64,000 nucleotides of DNA, taken from IMG/VR virus record IMGVR_UViG_3300037294_000266, positions 124,001-188,000 of that record. The stretch is one strand, 5' to 3'. The stretch comes from a virus. The notes under the pieces were generated by a model, which saw only the letters and a program-made list of their open reading frames with translations, searched no databases and was not told the DNA's origin. Within the stretch, counting starts at the first letter, position 1. Each line of letters begins with the position of its first letter. This document shows, in pieces, positions 44,118 to 51,373 of the stretch. The position numbers and the translations under genes were made by a program.

Positions 44118-44945
44118 ATGGACATCGTGACCATCGCTTTGGATCGAGTCAAATTCGAAATTCCGCAAGAGGTGTTGAGATACACTTTCTCGCCAACACG
44201 TTACGACCCATCTCGCAATGGTCTCGTTCGTGATTACAGTACGGGTGCCAGCAACGATACTGTCATTCGTCGCAAAGTTGTAGAAGGCCGTGTGCTGGTT
44301 GACATGGATCTTTGTTCTGGGGTGGAGATCTTCATTCCACTGATGGGTAATATCGAAATTGAACGGATTGACAACTGGACGTATGTCTACCGTATCTCTA
44401 AGGAACTGACTCAGGGTCGAAGTATCACAGAAGTCTACGGGCTTGCTTACGGCATGGGTAATCAGATGGGTGCTGTTGGAGCTACTTCCACTGACCGGTC
44501 TGACGTACTTGAATCGACCGCTGCGTTGATGGCGTCAAATCAATCGTGGACTCAGGTGCAGACTGCTCACGTTTCCCTGGTGGCTGACAACACTGTCATG
44601 GTTACCAACATGGCACGTGTGCCAGGGATTTCGTATCTTCGGTGCCTGGTGAGTCATGACCCTAACCTGAACAACATCCCTAAGGCGTACACTGACAAGT
44701 TTACTGAATTGGTGATTCTGGCCGTTAAGGCTTACATCTACAACTCAGCAATCATTCAGTTAGACGAAGGCGCTATTCGTGGCGGTGCTTCATTAGGCCG
44801 TATTCGCGAGATCGTTGATAGTTACGCTGACTCTAACACCATGTACAAAGAGTACTTACGTGACCAATGGCGTAAAGCAGGTCTGATGGCAAACAAAGAC
44901 CAACATCGCCGGTTCATGCGCTATACGGTGGGGAGTCGTCGCTGA
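44118..44945 (+). CDS. Unknown 275-residue protein
   Basis: Not recognised. A basic, beta-rich protein with an N-terminal sheet-like region (EIPQEVLRYTF) and a C-terminal Arg-rich end (MRYTVGSRR). AGAGG lies before the ATG and a bidirectional terminator follows. A lone plus-strand gene between phuZ and a minus-strand group; by analogy with other plus-strand genes in the window it may be a late or virion gene. Confidence 0.8.
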   Translation: MDIVTIALDRVKFEIPQEVLRYTFSPTRYDPSRNGLVRDYSTGASNDTVIRRKVVEGRVLVDMDLCSGVEIFIPLMGNIEIERIDNWTYVYRISKELTQGRSITEVYGLAYGMGNQMGAVGATSTDRSDVLESTAALMASNQSWTQVQTAHVSLVADNTVMVTNMARVPGISYLRCLVSHDPNLNNIPKAYTDKFTELVILAVKAYIYNSAIIQLDEGAIRGGASLGRIREIVDSYADSNTMYKEYLRDQWRKAGLMANKDQHRRFMRYTVGSRR

Positions 44946-45013
44946 CTCATTGCACTCGTTCAGAGTATGAGTCAATTACGTATTTCTTTACAGTAACAAA
45001 TAAAAAAAGAAAG

Positions 45014-45035
45014 GAGAGGGGCGTCAGCCCCTCTC
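45014..45035. terminator. Bidirectional terminator
   Basis: Nine-bp stem GAGAGGGGC/GCCCCTCTC with a GTCA loop between converging genes 44118-44945 and 45044-45373, with an A7 run at left that gives U-runs to the minus direction. Confidence 0.85.
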
Positions 45036-45043
45036 TTATTCCG

Positions 45044-45373
45044 TCAGCTAAAATCTTCTACCGGTCTGACGTAATCCATCAGTAGGTAAAAGAGGCAGAA
45101 CCCAATTACAGTAAGACTGCTAGCAACCACGTAAACGTAATGGTTACAAGAAATCATCCAGGCGTAAATCCCGATGTTACTTGTCCAAAATACCAGAGTG
45201 ATGTAATTAAACGACCCTGCTGCTATTTTGGCGCTGGCAAGTACCAGATCGATGAACTTATAAACACAGTACTGGTCCCCAAAGATGAGGCGGTTGGTCG
45301 CTATGGAGGCTATGACCCCAGCCATAAATAGCGTACTGGCCGTGATATCAAAAAAGGCAGCTACATCGTTCAT
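45044..45373 (-). CDS. Small membrane protein, 109 residues
   Basis: Predicted three to four transmembrane helices: around residues 12-28 (STLFMAGVIASIA), 40-60, 64-82 and 84-100 (VVASSLTVIGFCLFYLL). A short charged C-terminus (VRPVEDFS) follows. No family recognised; small polytopic phage proteins often act in the inner membrane, for example in lysis control or superinfection exclusion, but nothing here shows which. Forms a unit with the next gene 45418-45618. Confidence 0.75.
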   Translation of the reverse strand: MNDVAAFFDITASTLFMAGVIASIATNRLIFGDQYCVYKFIDLVLASAKIAAGSFNYITLVFWTSNIGIYAWMISCNHYVYVVASSLTVIGFCLFYLLMDYVRPVEDFS

Positions 45374-45417
45374 GAGTCAATCAATCCCTGAATTTAGGTT
45401 ATGGGTTCTGCTGAAGC

Positions 45418-45618
45418 TTATGCTTCGGAGCTTTTGGTATCGGAAGTGCCGGCAATGTTATCAGCTGCCGATTTAACGACATCAGTCACAGCACCACCGA
45501 CTTCACCGACTGCTTCGCCAGCAGCCACGATCTTGTCAATGGCCATCTTCTTTTTACGCTCTTCAGCGTAATGAGTAATGACTGCACCGATGATGATACC
45601 GAGGAAGAAACGTTTCAT
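45418..45618 (-). CDS. Small membrane-anchored protein, 66 residues
   Basis: A short N-terminal hydrophobic segment (FFLGIIIGAVI, residues 4-14) is followed by a basic stretch (ERKKKM) and a soluble, Ala/Gly/Val-rich amphipathic region, so a single-pass anchor with the C-terminus likely cytoplasmic. Function unknown. A TACATTGTAAT motif with upstream box identical to that at 8755 lies 48 nt upstream. AAGGATA lies before the ATG. Confidence 0.7.
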   Translation of the reverse strand: MKRFFLGIIIGAVITHYAEERKKKMAIDKIVAAGEAVGEVGGAVTDVVKSAADNIAGTSDTKSSEA

Positions 45619-45665
45619 GGCAATATCCTTAATGGGAGGGTAACGGAGATGGTTGTTATCTCACT

Positions 45666-45676
45666 ATTACAATGTA
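45666..45676 (-). promoter_or_regulatory. Putative early promoter motif (TACATTGTAAT)
   Basis: Minus-strand motif 48 nt upstream of 45418-45618; the 23 nt starting here are identical to those at 8755. Confidence 0.6.
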
Positions 45677-45714
45677 CTGCCATGATAATTTCGAATAAGA
45701 TCACGTGGCATAAA

Positions 45715-45732
45715 GGCAGACCAGAGTCTGCC
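45715..45732 (-). terminator. Terminator of the 45739-46951 unit
   Basis: Seven-bp stem GGCAGAC/GTCTGCC with a TCTG loop on the minus strand, followed by TTTATG. Confidence 0.7.
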
Positions 45733-45738
45733 AGTACG

Positions 45739-46224
45739 TTAGTCTTCAAGCCACGATTCGTCATCGAAGTATTTCTTCTGCAATGCGTACCACAGCAGCA
45801 GGTGGTTATCCTCATCGCGGACTGCATTGCGAAGTATCGCATCACTCATGACATCGAGACCTGCCAGCGATGCTGCCAACGTACGGACATAGTCCGCTGT
45901 CTCTTCTTCTTTGCAGATGTCCAAATATCCGTCAAGGATAGGTGCCACTTGACGATAGAGTTCTTCGATAACAAGACGACGATCGCGCGGGATGTCTTCC
46001 AGTACGAATACTTCAAGTTGCGCCACCAAGATCGTATCGACGCCGAATAGTTCTTCCAGCTTACTATACGTCTCTGGGTATGCAGCGCGTGCAAACTCCC
46101 CTTGGCGTTGTGCCAGGAAATGCATAGGTCGGTAGAGGTAGGACAGTTCTAACCATGGGTAGTCAACATGGCAGCGCTTTATTGCCTTGGCTACACTGAT
46201 GACGGCTTGATTTACAGTGGACAT
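45739..46224 (-). CDS. Unknown 161-residue protein
   Basis: Not recognised. Largely helical, acidic at the C-terminus (DDESWLED), with a positive patch near the N-terminus. GGGAG precedes the ATG. Fifteen bases downstream of 46240-46560 and followed by the terminator at 45715-45732. Confidence 0.75.
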   Translation of the reverse strand: MSTVNQAVISVAKAIKRCHVDYPWLELSYLYRPMHFLAQRQGEFARAAYPETYSKLEELFGVDTILVAQLEVFVLEDIPRDRRLVIEELYRQVAPILDGYLDICKEEETADYVRTLAASLAGLDVMSDAILRNAVRDEDNHLLLWYALQKKYFDDESWLED

Positions 46225-46239
46225 GTATTTCTCCCAGCA

Positions 46240-46560
46240 TCAACCCGCTTCCGGATGATACCCTCGTTTCATGGATTGAAAGATGAAGAATGCAATCTGG
46301 AATGCCCAGACGCAAAGCGCTGCTGAGGCCAATGGGAAAGCAGCTCCGATGAAAAACAGTATCGCCAAGGCGGCTGCTAATTCCACAGCATAGTGCTGGC
46401 TGCAGCTGTAGACAATATCGTAATAGACATTGCCTAACTCAGAGCCAGTTACTCCTTCATCATATCCCTTTTTCACAAGGTTGATAATGTAAGGCACTGT
46501 GATGAAAGCTACAATGAGCCAAACCAACAACCCTTCAACGATATTCATGATCGTTTGCAT
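46240..46560 (-). CDS. Membrane protein, 106 residues
   Basis: Two to three transmembrane helices: residues 7-27 (VEGLLVWLIVAFITVPYI), about 57-76 (VELAAALAILFFIGAAF) and about 78-95 (ASAALCVWAFQIAFFIF), with a Lys/Arg/His tail. Function unknown. GAGGAGG precedes the ATG, which is 26 bases inside the upstream gene's C-terminus. Confidence 0.75.
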   Translation of the reverse strand: MQTIMNIVEGLLVWLIVAFITVPYIINLVKKGYDEGVTGSELGNVYYDIVYSCSQHYAVELAAALAILFFIGAAFPLASAALCVWAFQIAFFIFQSMKRGYHPEAG

Positions 46561-46951
46561 GCATGTCCTCCTCGTCTAATAGACCCAACGCTTCAGCCAG
46601 TTCTTTAACCCGGCCTTCATGACTCACTCGTACTTTACCGTTTTCCACAGTCAGCACAGGAATCCCTTCAATGGCATTTTCCGGCAAGCCCTTATAGTAA
46701 AACAACGTAGCTGGCATGACGCCTAGATGAATAGGATCTTCTTTAATAATCCCGTTAACCGACGTCTCCATCGAAGCCGTGGCTGAGGACGTAGGAATGA
46801 TCGTGACGCTACGACCAGAGTTGTAGATCTGAGCAGCAGCGTTATTGACGTTCTCATCCCAGTCATGGACCAGCAAGCCGACATCAGGCGCCTTATCAGG
46901 GGTGATAGGATTAAGAGCTTCTTCCAGCGAAACAAACGGACTTACATTCAT
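46535..46951 (-). CDS. Unknown 138-residue protein
   Basis: Not recognised with certainty. The sequence order beta-alpha-beta ... GVMPATLFYYKG ... GIPVLTVENGKV ... helix is like a thioredoxin or glutaredoxin fold without any CxxC, so a redox role is not supported. Short spacing from a GGTGAT ribosome site; four bases after the upstream stop region at 46956. Confidence 0.65.
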   Translation of the reverse strand: MNVSPFVSLEEALNPITPDKAPDVGLLVHDWDENVNNAAAQIYNSGRSVTIIPTSSATASMETSVNGIIKEDPIHLGVMPATLFYYKGLPENAIEGIPVLTVENGKVRVSHEGRVKELAEALGLLDEEDMHANDHEYR

Positions 46952-46955
46952 GACA

Positions 46956-47597
46956 TCACCATTTAAACGAAGCTGGGGTTACAGTGATAGGTTCTCGGAC
47001 ATCAGAACCTATCACTACGACATTTCTAGATTCAACTTTGATCTCGCCTGATTTAGGGTAGATCATCAAGTGAGGAACATTGGAAGCATATCGATGTTTG
47101 CTCGTTTCCCAATCGCTTCTCTTCCGGGCCGCTTTATAAAGCTGTTCGGTCTTACCTTTATTCAAAGAGATTTGTTTCAGTAACAATTCTTTACTGGCGC
47201 CGATCTCACCCCACTCCAACATTTTCGAGTCAATGAGTTCAAACCACATGGCCAAAAGTTTTGGATCGTCACTTACCCAATTATGTTCTTTACTAAATTG
47301 ATCATAGAGAGCTGTCTTTCTAACGCTCTCTACCACGTGAAATAATACATCTCTGTCAAGGACATCTGTATTGACTACATGTTCTATAAGACGATTGCTT
47401 TTAAACCATGCGTGATGATCATCACCAAACAAAGACGCTACCGTCTTAGATGGAATTGGATCGAAGAAGAAGGAGATGTGTTGGTCGTAGGGCGGGTCGG
47501 TAATGTCTGGTATCTTAACGGGTCGTCGATTACCGGAGGCAGCATATTTGGTTAATAGACTACGTCTGATTTCTGGAGAGTAATGGTAAATGAGCAC
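46956..47597 (-). CDS. Unknown 213-residue protein (GTG start)
   Basis: Not recognised. Distinctive N-terminal part (LIYHYSPEIRRSLLTK) followed by a DPPYDQHISFFFDPIP segment and a middle rich in His and Trp, then a basic stretch and a beta-rich C-terminus. I choose GTG at 47597 with GAGGAG eight bases upstream; the frame reaches 47639 but the added 14 residues lack a ribosome site. A terminator-like hairpin at 47643-47666 lies immediately upstream, so a promoter must lie between them or transcription reads through. Confidence 0.75.
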   Translation of the reverse strand: MLIYHYSPEIRRSLLTKYAASGNRRPVKIPDITDPPYDQHISFFFDPIPSKTVASLFGDDHHAWFKSNRLIEHVVNTDVLDRDVLFHVVESVRKTALYDQFSKEHNWVSDDPKLLAMWFELIDSKMLEWGEIGASKELLLKQISLNKGKTEQLYKAARKRSDWETSKHRYASNVPHLMIYPKSGEIKVESRNVVVIGSDVREPITVTPASFKW

Positions 47598-47642
47598 GAT
47601 GCCTATCTCCTCGTTGCCTATAGAGTTACAGTGAATCAAAAT

Positions 47643-47666
47643 AAAAAACGTCAGCTTAGTGCTGAC
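47643..47666 (-). terminator. Terminator hairpin at the end of a non-coding stretch
   Basis: Six-bp stem GTCAGC/GCTGAC with a five-base loop, followed on the minus strand by GTTTTTTATTTT. It lies upstream of the gene starting at 47597, so it ends transcription coming from 47670-47960. Confidence 0.75.
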
Positions 47667-47934
47667 TGTTAAACTACTGTAGTAATAAATTACATGGTAG
47701 ACATATCACGTGTACCGTCTTCTAAAAACCTATATAGAGAGGCTTCGCCTCTCAGAAGAGCTCGTGCTACGCCTGTCCTACAGACAGTCTCCACACACAG
47801 ACATTACCCTTCCTACTCCTACCCCCAGATTAATTCCTCACTACGTTCGTCATTAATCTTACCCCCTTCCTCTTCCTTCCCGAGAAAACAGATAAGACTC
47901 GCATACAATACCAAAACGGACAAAAAAAGAAAGA
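47667..47934 (-). ncRNA. Candidate small RNA in a gene-free stretch
   Basis: This 268-bp stretch is gene-free, bounded by the terminator of 47963-48376 at 47935-47956 and a second terminator at 47643-47666, so a transcript starting inside it would end there. It holds three possible minus-strand hairpins: GAGAGGC/GCCTCTC at 47737-47753, CTGTC/GACAG near 47777-47793, and AGATTAAT/ATTAATCT at 47827-47859, the last flanked by direct repeats TACCCCC at 47820-47826 and 47860-47866. The minus strand is purine-rich around 47800-47880. No known RNA family was recognised. It could also be a spacer left from deletion. Confidence 0.4.
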
Positions 47935-47956
47935 GGAGAGAGCATTACCTCCCTCC
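47935..47956 (-). terminator. Terminator of 47963-48376
   Basis: Eight-bp stem with one G-T pair (GGAGGGAG/CTCTCTCC on the minus strand) and a six-base loop, followed by TCTTTCTTTTTTT. It starts seven bases after the stop codon. Confidence 0.8.
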
Positions 47957-47962
47957 ATTTCT

Positions 47963-48376
47963 TCAATGGTACGTAGACAGCATGAGTACTTCAGTTTTAC
48001 GAAATACAGCAATGAGTTTCTCAGGATCAAGACCACGAGCAATTGGACAATGCAGCATCTGACCAGATGCCCGATCGACAATCTCTCCCATCAGAGACCC
48101 TTGGTGTACTGAGATGAAGTAACTCAGATTGGCTTCACTGAGGGTTTGGTGAATATCAGCCCTGTGGACTGAGATAGTGCGTACTAGGTCGTCCAGATCA
48201 GCTATCGGTAACGCGGGATCAAGACCACACACCAACTGCGTAAGGTCCCAGACAGCATCGCGGCAACGGTCTCCAAATACAGACTGTTCCTCTTCAGTCT
48301 TCCCACCTTCAGTAAGGACGAGTTCATTTACATTCTGGATGATGTTATTGATGTTCATCCGTTTCATTTCATTCAT
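47963..48376 (-). CDS. Unknown 137-residue protein
   Basis: Not recognised. Helical N-terminus (MNINNIIQNVNELVL), acidic middle with two Cys. AGGA precedes the ATG. Its start is only 15-22 bases after the U-run of the long hairpin at 48399-48468, so its translation or transcription could depend on how that hairpin behaves. Confidence 0.75.
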   Translation of the reverse strand: MNEMKRMNINNIIQNVNELVLTEGGKTEEEQSVFGDRCRDAVWDLTQLVCGLDPALPIADLDDLVRTISVHRADIHQTLSEANLSYFISVHQGSLMGEIVDRASGQMLHCPIARGLDPEKLIAVFRKTEVLMLSTYH

Positions 48377-48390
48377 CGGTACTGTCCTAC

Positions 48391-48468
48391 AAAAAAAAGA
48401 TCCATCACCGGCTGGTCATTAAATGACAAGGGGGTGTCAACGACCAGCTTAGGGGTCGGTGATGGATC
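48391..48468 (-). terminator. Complex nested hairpin terminator
   Basis: An outer stem of 12 bp (48399-48410 with 48457-48468) continues on the left side into an inner stem of 7 bp (48411-48417 with 48442-48448), giving a right-side bulge of eight bases. The loop contains a smaller TGACA/TGTCA hairpin (48424-48428 with 48435-48439). A run of eight A at 48391-48398 makes a U-run after the stem on the minus strand. It lies just after the stop of 48477-49067. Confidence 0.75.
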
Positions 48469-48476
48469 AAAGGTTA

Positions 48477-49067
48477 TTACACGTCAAAGGTGATGTAAAA
48501 GGTAGGAGTCATGCCGCCAACAGGAAAATGTAATTCCTCTTTCGGCTTAGGGAGGTCAAGCATCCCAGACACACCGTTTACAAAATCGATAGAACGTTGA
48601 TTACGGCTGGCGAACATCGGCTTATGTTCACGCACACCACGATTCATCTTGGAAGCATTGAGGCCGATGGAAACCTTGCCTTCGCATTTGTCGTATGCAG
48701 CTACGACACCGATTTCTTCCAAGGTATCAAAGACTGTAAATAGTTCGCCAGCGGCATGTGCTTTACGAATCTCTTCGACGATCAATGGGTATGCAGGATG
48801 TTCGTACATCTTGGCCCGGAACTCGCACTGAAGAGTACATTCTTCAGTATCACTGGCCAGCGTGCGAACACGACTGGTGAGAGTACCCACGACAGGCTTA
48901 GACGGAGTGATCGGATTCGACGCTACTGTCACTACACGGCAAGCCAGTATGCTGTTGTCTTCATTCATCACGCGTTCCAATTCCTTGTCGTCAATGTCCA
49001 CTTGAAAGAGGTCGGCTACGTTGGTTGCAAGAGTAGCAAAAATCGGATGTGCTTTGAGGTGGTTCAT
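48477..49067 (-). CDS. Unknown 196-residue protein
   Basis: Not recognised. Mixed alpha/beta with a central CTLQCEFR segment and a beta-rich C-terminus (FPVGGMTPTFYITFDV). The ATG at 49067 with AAGGA seven bases upstream is preferred over a TTG at 49073. The promoter-like motif at 49112 lies 45 nt upstream. Confidence 0.75.
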   Translation of the reverse strand: MNHLKAHPIFATLATNVADLFQVDIDDKELERVMNEDNSILACRVVTVASNPITPSKPVVGTLTSRVRTLASDTEECTLQCEFRAKMYEHPAYPLIVEEIRKAHAAGELFTVFDTLEEIGVVAAYDKCEGKVSIGLNASKMNRGVREHKPMFASRNQRSIDFVNGVSGMLDLPKPKEELHFPVGGMTPTFYITFDV

Positions 49068-49111
49068 GGTCAATTCCTTACGCCATTGGTTATGTTGTTT
49101 TACTCACCCTT

Positions 49112-49121
49112 ATCATGTATC
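49112..49121 (-). promoter_or_regulatory. Putative early promoter motif (GATACATGAT)
   Basis: Minus-strand GATACATGAT 45 nt upstream of 48477-49067; a CGAATAAAT box lies about 15 bases further upstream, similar to the one before the site at 63173. Confidence 0.55.
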
Positions 49122-49202
49122 GTTGTAATTTATTCGATTTAACTAAAACTGAAGCCGTATCGCTATGATACTTGGCCTACTGTCTTCAACAGGATATACG
49201 TT

Positions 49203-50462
49203 ATGTCAGCCAACCAACCGACTGTAAAGTCTCTGTTTGATGAGGCCTGCAAGCACGTCGTGCTCGACCGTACCTTCATTCGGCGACTCCAAACATACCG
49301 TCAGAATTTCGCTAACAAGAATGACGAACACGTCGCTTTCTTTGGCGGTAACTTGATGGGAGTTCAAGATGTACGTTTTACAAAGACTGATCGATTGGAA
49401 TGGTTCGCTAACATTCTCGATATCGATGACGTGTCGTTACAAGAAGATCTTTACACCCTCAGCACCCTTGTCCCCGATCCAGCGAAGATCCGGTTCGTAT
49501 CTACCGATGTGATGAACCTGTCATGTCTGTGGATTGTCCACGCTATCCATGCATCGAAACTCAGCGCTGCCGATAAACACCAGGGCATCATTGATACGTT
49601 GCTTATTCTCGAATATAAGTTCATCACTTCTATTCTGGCGTACTGGTTTCCACACCGAGCTGATGAAGCTGTGGCGGTGGCGACCTATGCTCGTCTGCCT
49701 AAGAAATACAAGCTGAAGGAGTTGGGTAGTTGGGGAGCTTTGCTAAACTATCGTGCAGAAGCCACGATCGCCAACGATTCACCTCATGTCAAGAACAAGA
49801 CCGTAGAGCGGTTTGACGACGACTTAAACATCGTCTACATGGTCAATGACATACAAGGTCGGATCAAAGGCTACCTGAAGAACATCCGCGACGTATTTGA
49901 AATAGTGCGCCGTGATCCCAGTGCATTGATTCGCAGTACATCCAACACCACGTTGAATATCGATGGTGAAGTGGTCGTCAAGAACCGTAAGAACGTGTAT
50001 TCCACGTATCGTCGGTACCTTGAAGAAGTTATGTCAGACCGCAATAGCTTCATCATTCCAGAGCTGGCTGAGATTGTGGCAGGCGTGATGCCTAAGCTTC
50101 CATACCACAACATGCAGCAGTGTCTTGAATACATCACAAAGAACTCTTCCAAATTGAAGGGCGACCCTAATGTACTCAAGCTGGCCGACTTGACGCTAGA
50201 GCATCTGTTTGACTTCATCGCATCTAACCGAAACACAATCTCCACACGTGACATTGCAGGTCTGTTGAATAAGCTTTGTAATCTCTACAAAGCGTCTCGT
50301 GCCAACAACGACCTGTTGTTAGGAATGCGTGATGTGGGCGAGAAGGTGGTTCGTAAAGCGGTGAAGACTAAGAACGCTAACCTGGTCTCATCAATCCGGA
50401 CGGGTGTTGTTTTGTACATTGTAGCTCGTACCATCACAATGAACTACTATCGGAAGAGCTGA
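49203..50462 (+). CDS. Unknown 419-residue protein, possible virion protein
   Basis: Not recognised. Helix-rich, with charged, basic C-terminal region ending TMNYYRKS. CAGGA precedes the ATG. It is followed after one base by 50464-51333, a tight two-gene unit on the plus strand that converges with terminase. Location next to terminase and structural genes suggests a virion or assembly role, but no domain shows it. Confidence 0.75.
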   Translation: MSANQPTVKSLFDEACKHVVLDRTFIRRLQTYRQNFANKNDEHVAFFGGNLMGVQDVRFTKTDRLEWFANILDIDDVSLQEDLYTLSTLVPDPAKIRFVSTDVMNLSCLWIVHAIHASKLSAADKHQGIIDTLLILEYKFITSILAYWFPHRADEAVAVATYARLPKKYKLKELGSWGALLNYRAEATIANDSPHVKNKTVERFDDDLNIVYMVNDIQGRIKGYLKNIRDVFEIVRRDPSALIRSTSNTTLNIDGEVVVKNRKNVYSTYRRYLEEVMSDRNSFIIPELAEIVAGVMPKLPYHNMQQCLEYITKNSSKLKGDPNVLKLADLTLEHLFDFIASNRNTISTRDIAGLLNKLCNLYKASRANNDLLLGMRDVGEKVVRKAVKTKNANLVSSIRTGVVLYIVARTITMNYYRKS

Positions 50463-50463
50463 T

Positions 50464-51333
50464 ATGGTCACTGTTGAAACTTATTTGCGTCAGCAGTACG
50501 CCAATGAATATTCAGAGCCGTCAATGGAGTCTGGCCTGGAAGAGATGTTTGGGAAGTTCATGATGCCCAGTCTCTTCTCAGCAGCTCCTCTTTCATCCGG
50601 TCCATGGAACGATCCGTCTAAGGTCAATAAGCTTACAGTAGAATTTCTTAAACGTGCTCGGTACAAGGAGGTTGATGTATCGTTCCAGACACCGGTCGGT
50701 TCGTGGCTTTGGCAAGCCGGACAACCCCTGTCGTTCGAGGAAGTAATTGTCTCGCTGAATGCCGAACTGCTCACCTACGTGAATCTCATGAATACGGCAT
50801 GGCCAATCATTCGTGAGTATACTCGCTGGGCAGTGCATGTAACGAACTCTATTGAGACTGCCAATCTAGATGAACAAATGACTCGCCGTCCTAAAACAGT
50901 GGCTGAGGTGTTTGCTAATTTAGAGATAGGTTTCATTGGAATGGAAGGGCGTCGTCCACTGACCGTCTCTGTGCCCTTTAAAGACGATGTTCTGACCACC
51001 CTCAGGATACAGCAACGTCCAGACCATAAAGCTTACAACTACATGATTCAACTTGACGCAGATAAGGCCATTAAGTTGTTTGATCTGATCAATCAATTTG
51101 ATCGGCTTGCTTCGGGGATAGATGACAAGTTCATTTACTTCTCCAGAACAATCGAGCGCCTTAAATCGTTCCGAGAACTGGCACGTACTGACGAACCAGA
51201 TCATCCGATCTATAAGTTCCTTGACCGTGAGATGATGGGTGTGTTTAACCATGATCTACATTGCGCTATGTTCAATCGAGCAACATCAATTAGCAATCAT
51301 CTTCGGATGCAGATTTACTGTAGCGCAGACTGA
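50464..51333 (+). CDS. Unknown 289-residue protein, possible virion protein
   Basis: Not recognised. Helix-rich with an aromatic first third (GSWLWQAGQPLSF) and a basic centre. It starts one base after the stop of 49203-50462, with a GGAAGAGCTG context as ribosome site, and is followed by a strong terminator. Confidence 0.75.
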   Translation: MVTVETYLRQQYANEYSEPSMESGLEEMFGKFMMPSLFSAAPLSSGPWNDPSKVNKLTVEFLKRARYKEVDVSFQTPVGSWLWQAGQPLSFEEVIVSLNAELLTYVNLMNTAWPIIREYTRWAVHVTNSIETANLDEQMTRRPKTVAEVFANLEIGFIGMEGRRPLTVSVPFKDDVLTTLRIQQRPDHKAYNYMIQLDADKAIKLFDLINQFDRLASGIDDKFIYFSRTIERLKSFRELARTDEPDHPIYKFLDREMMGVFNHDLHCAMFNRATSISNHLRMQIYCSAD

Positions 51334-51336
51334 CGA

Positions 51337-51368
51337 CATACAGGCCGGGCATTAGCCCGGCCTGTATG
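51337..51368. terminator. Bidirectional terminator
   Basis: A 14-bp perfect stem with an ATTA loop between the converging genes 50464-51333 and terL. Confidence 0.85.
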
Positions 51369-51373
51369 CTGAC

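Noticed and set aside
46535-46951. Thioredoxin-like enzyme assignment
   Set aside because: The fold order looks similar, but no CxxC or other catalytic Cys is present, so only an unknown protein is recorded.
47830-48081. 83-residue minus-strand frame overlapping 47963-48376 and its terminator
   Set aside because: It runs through a terminator hairpin and has odd composition; the overlapped gene has a better start and ends at that terminator.
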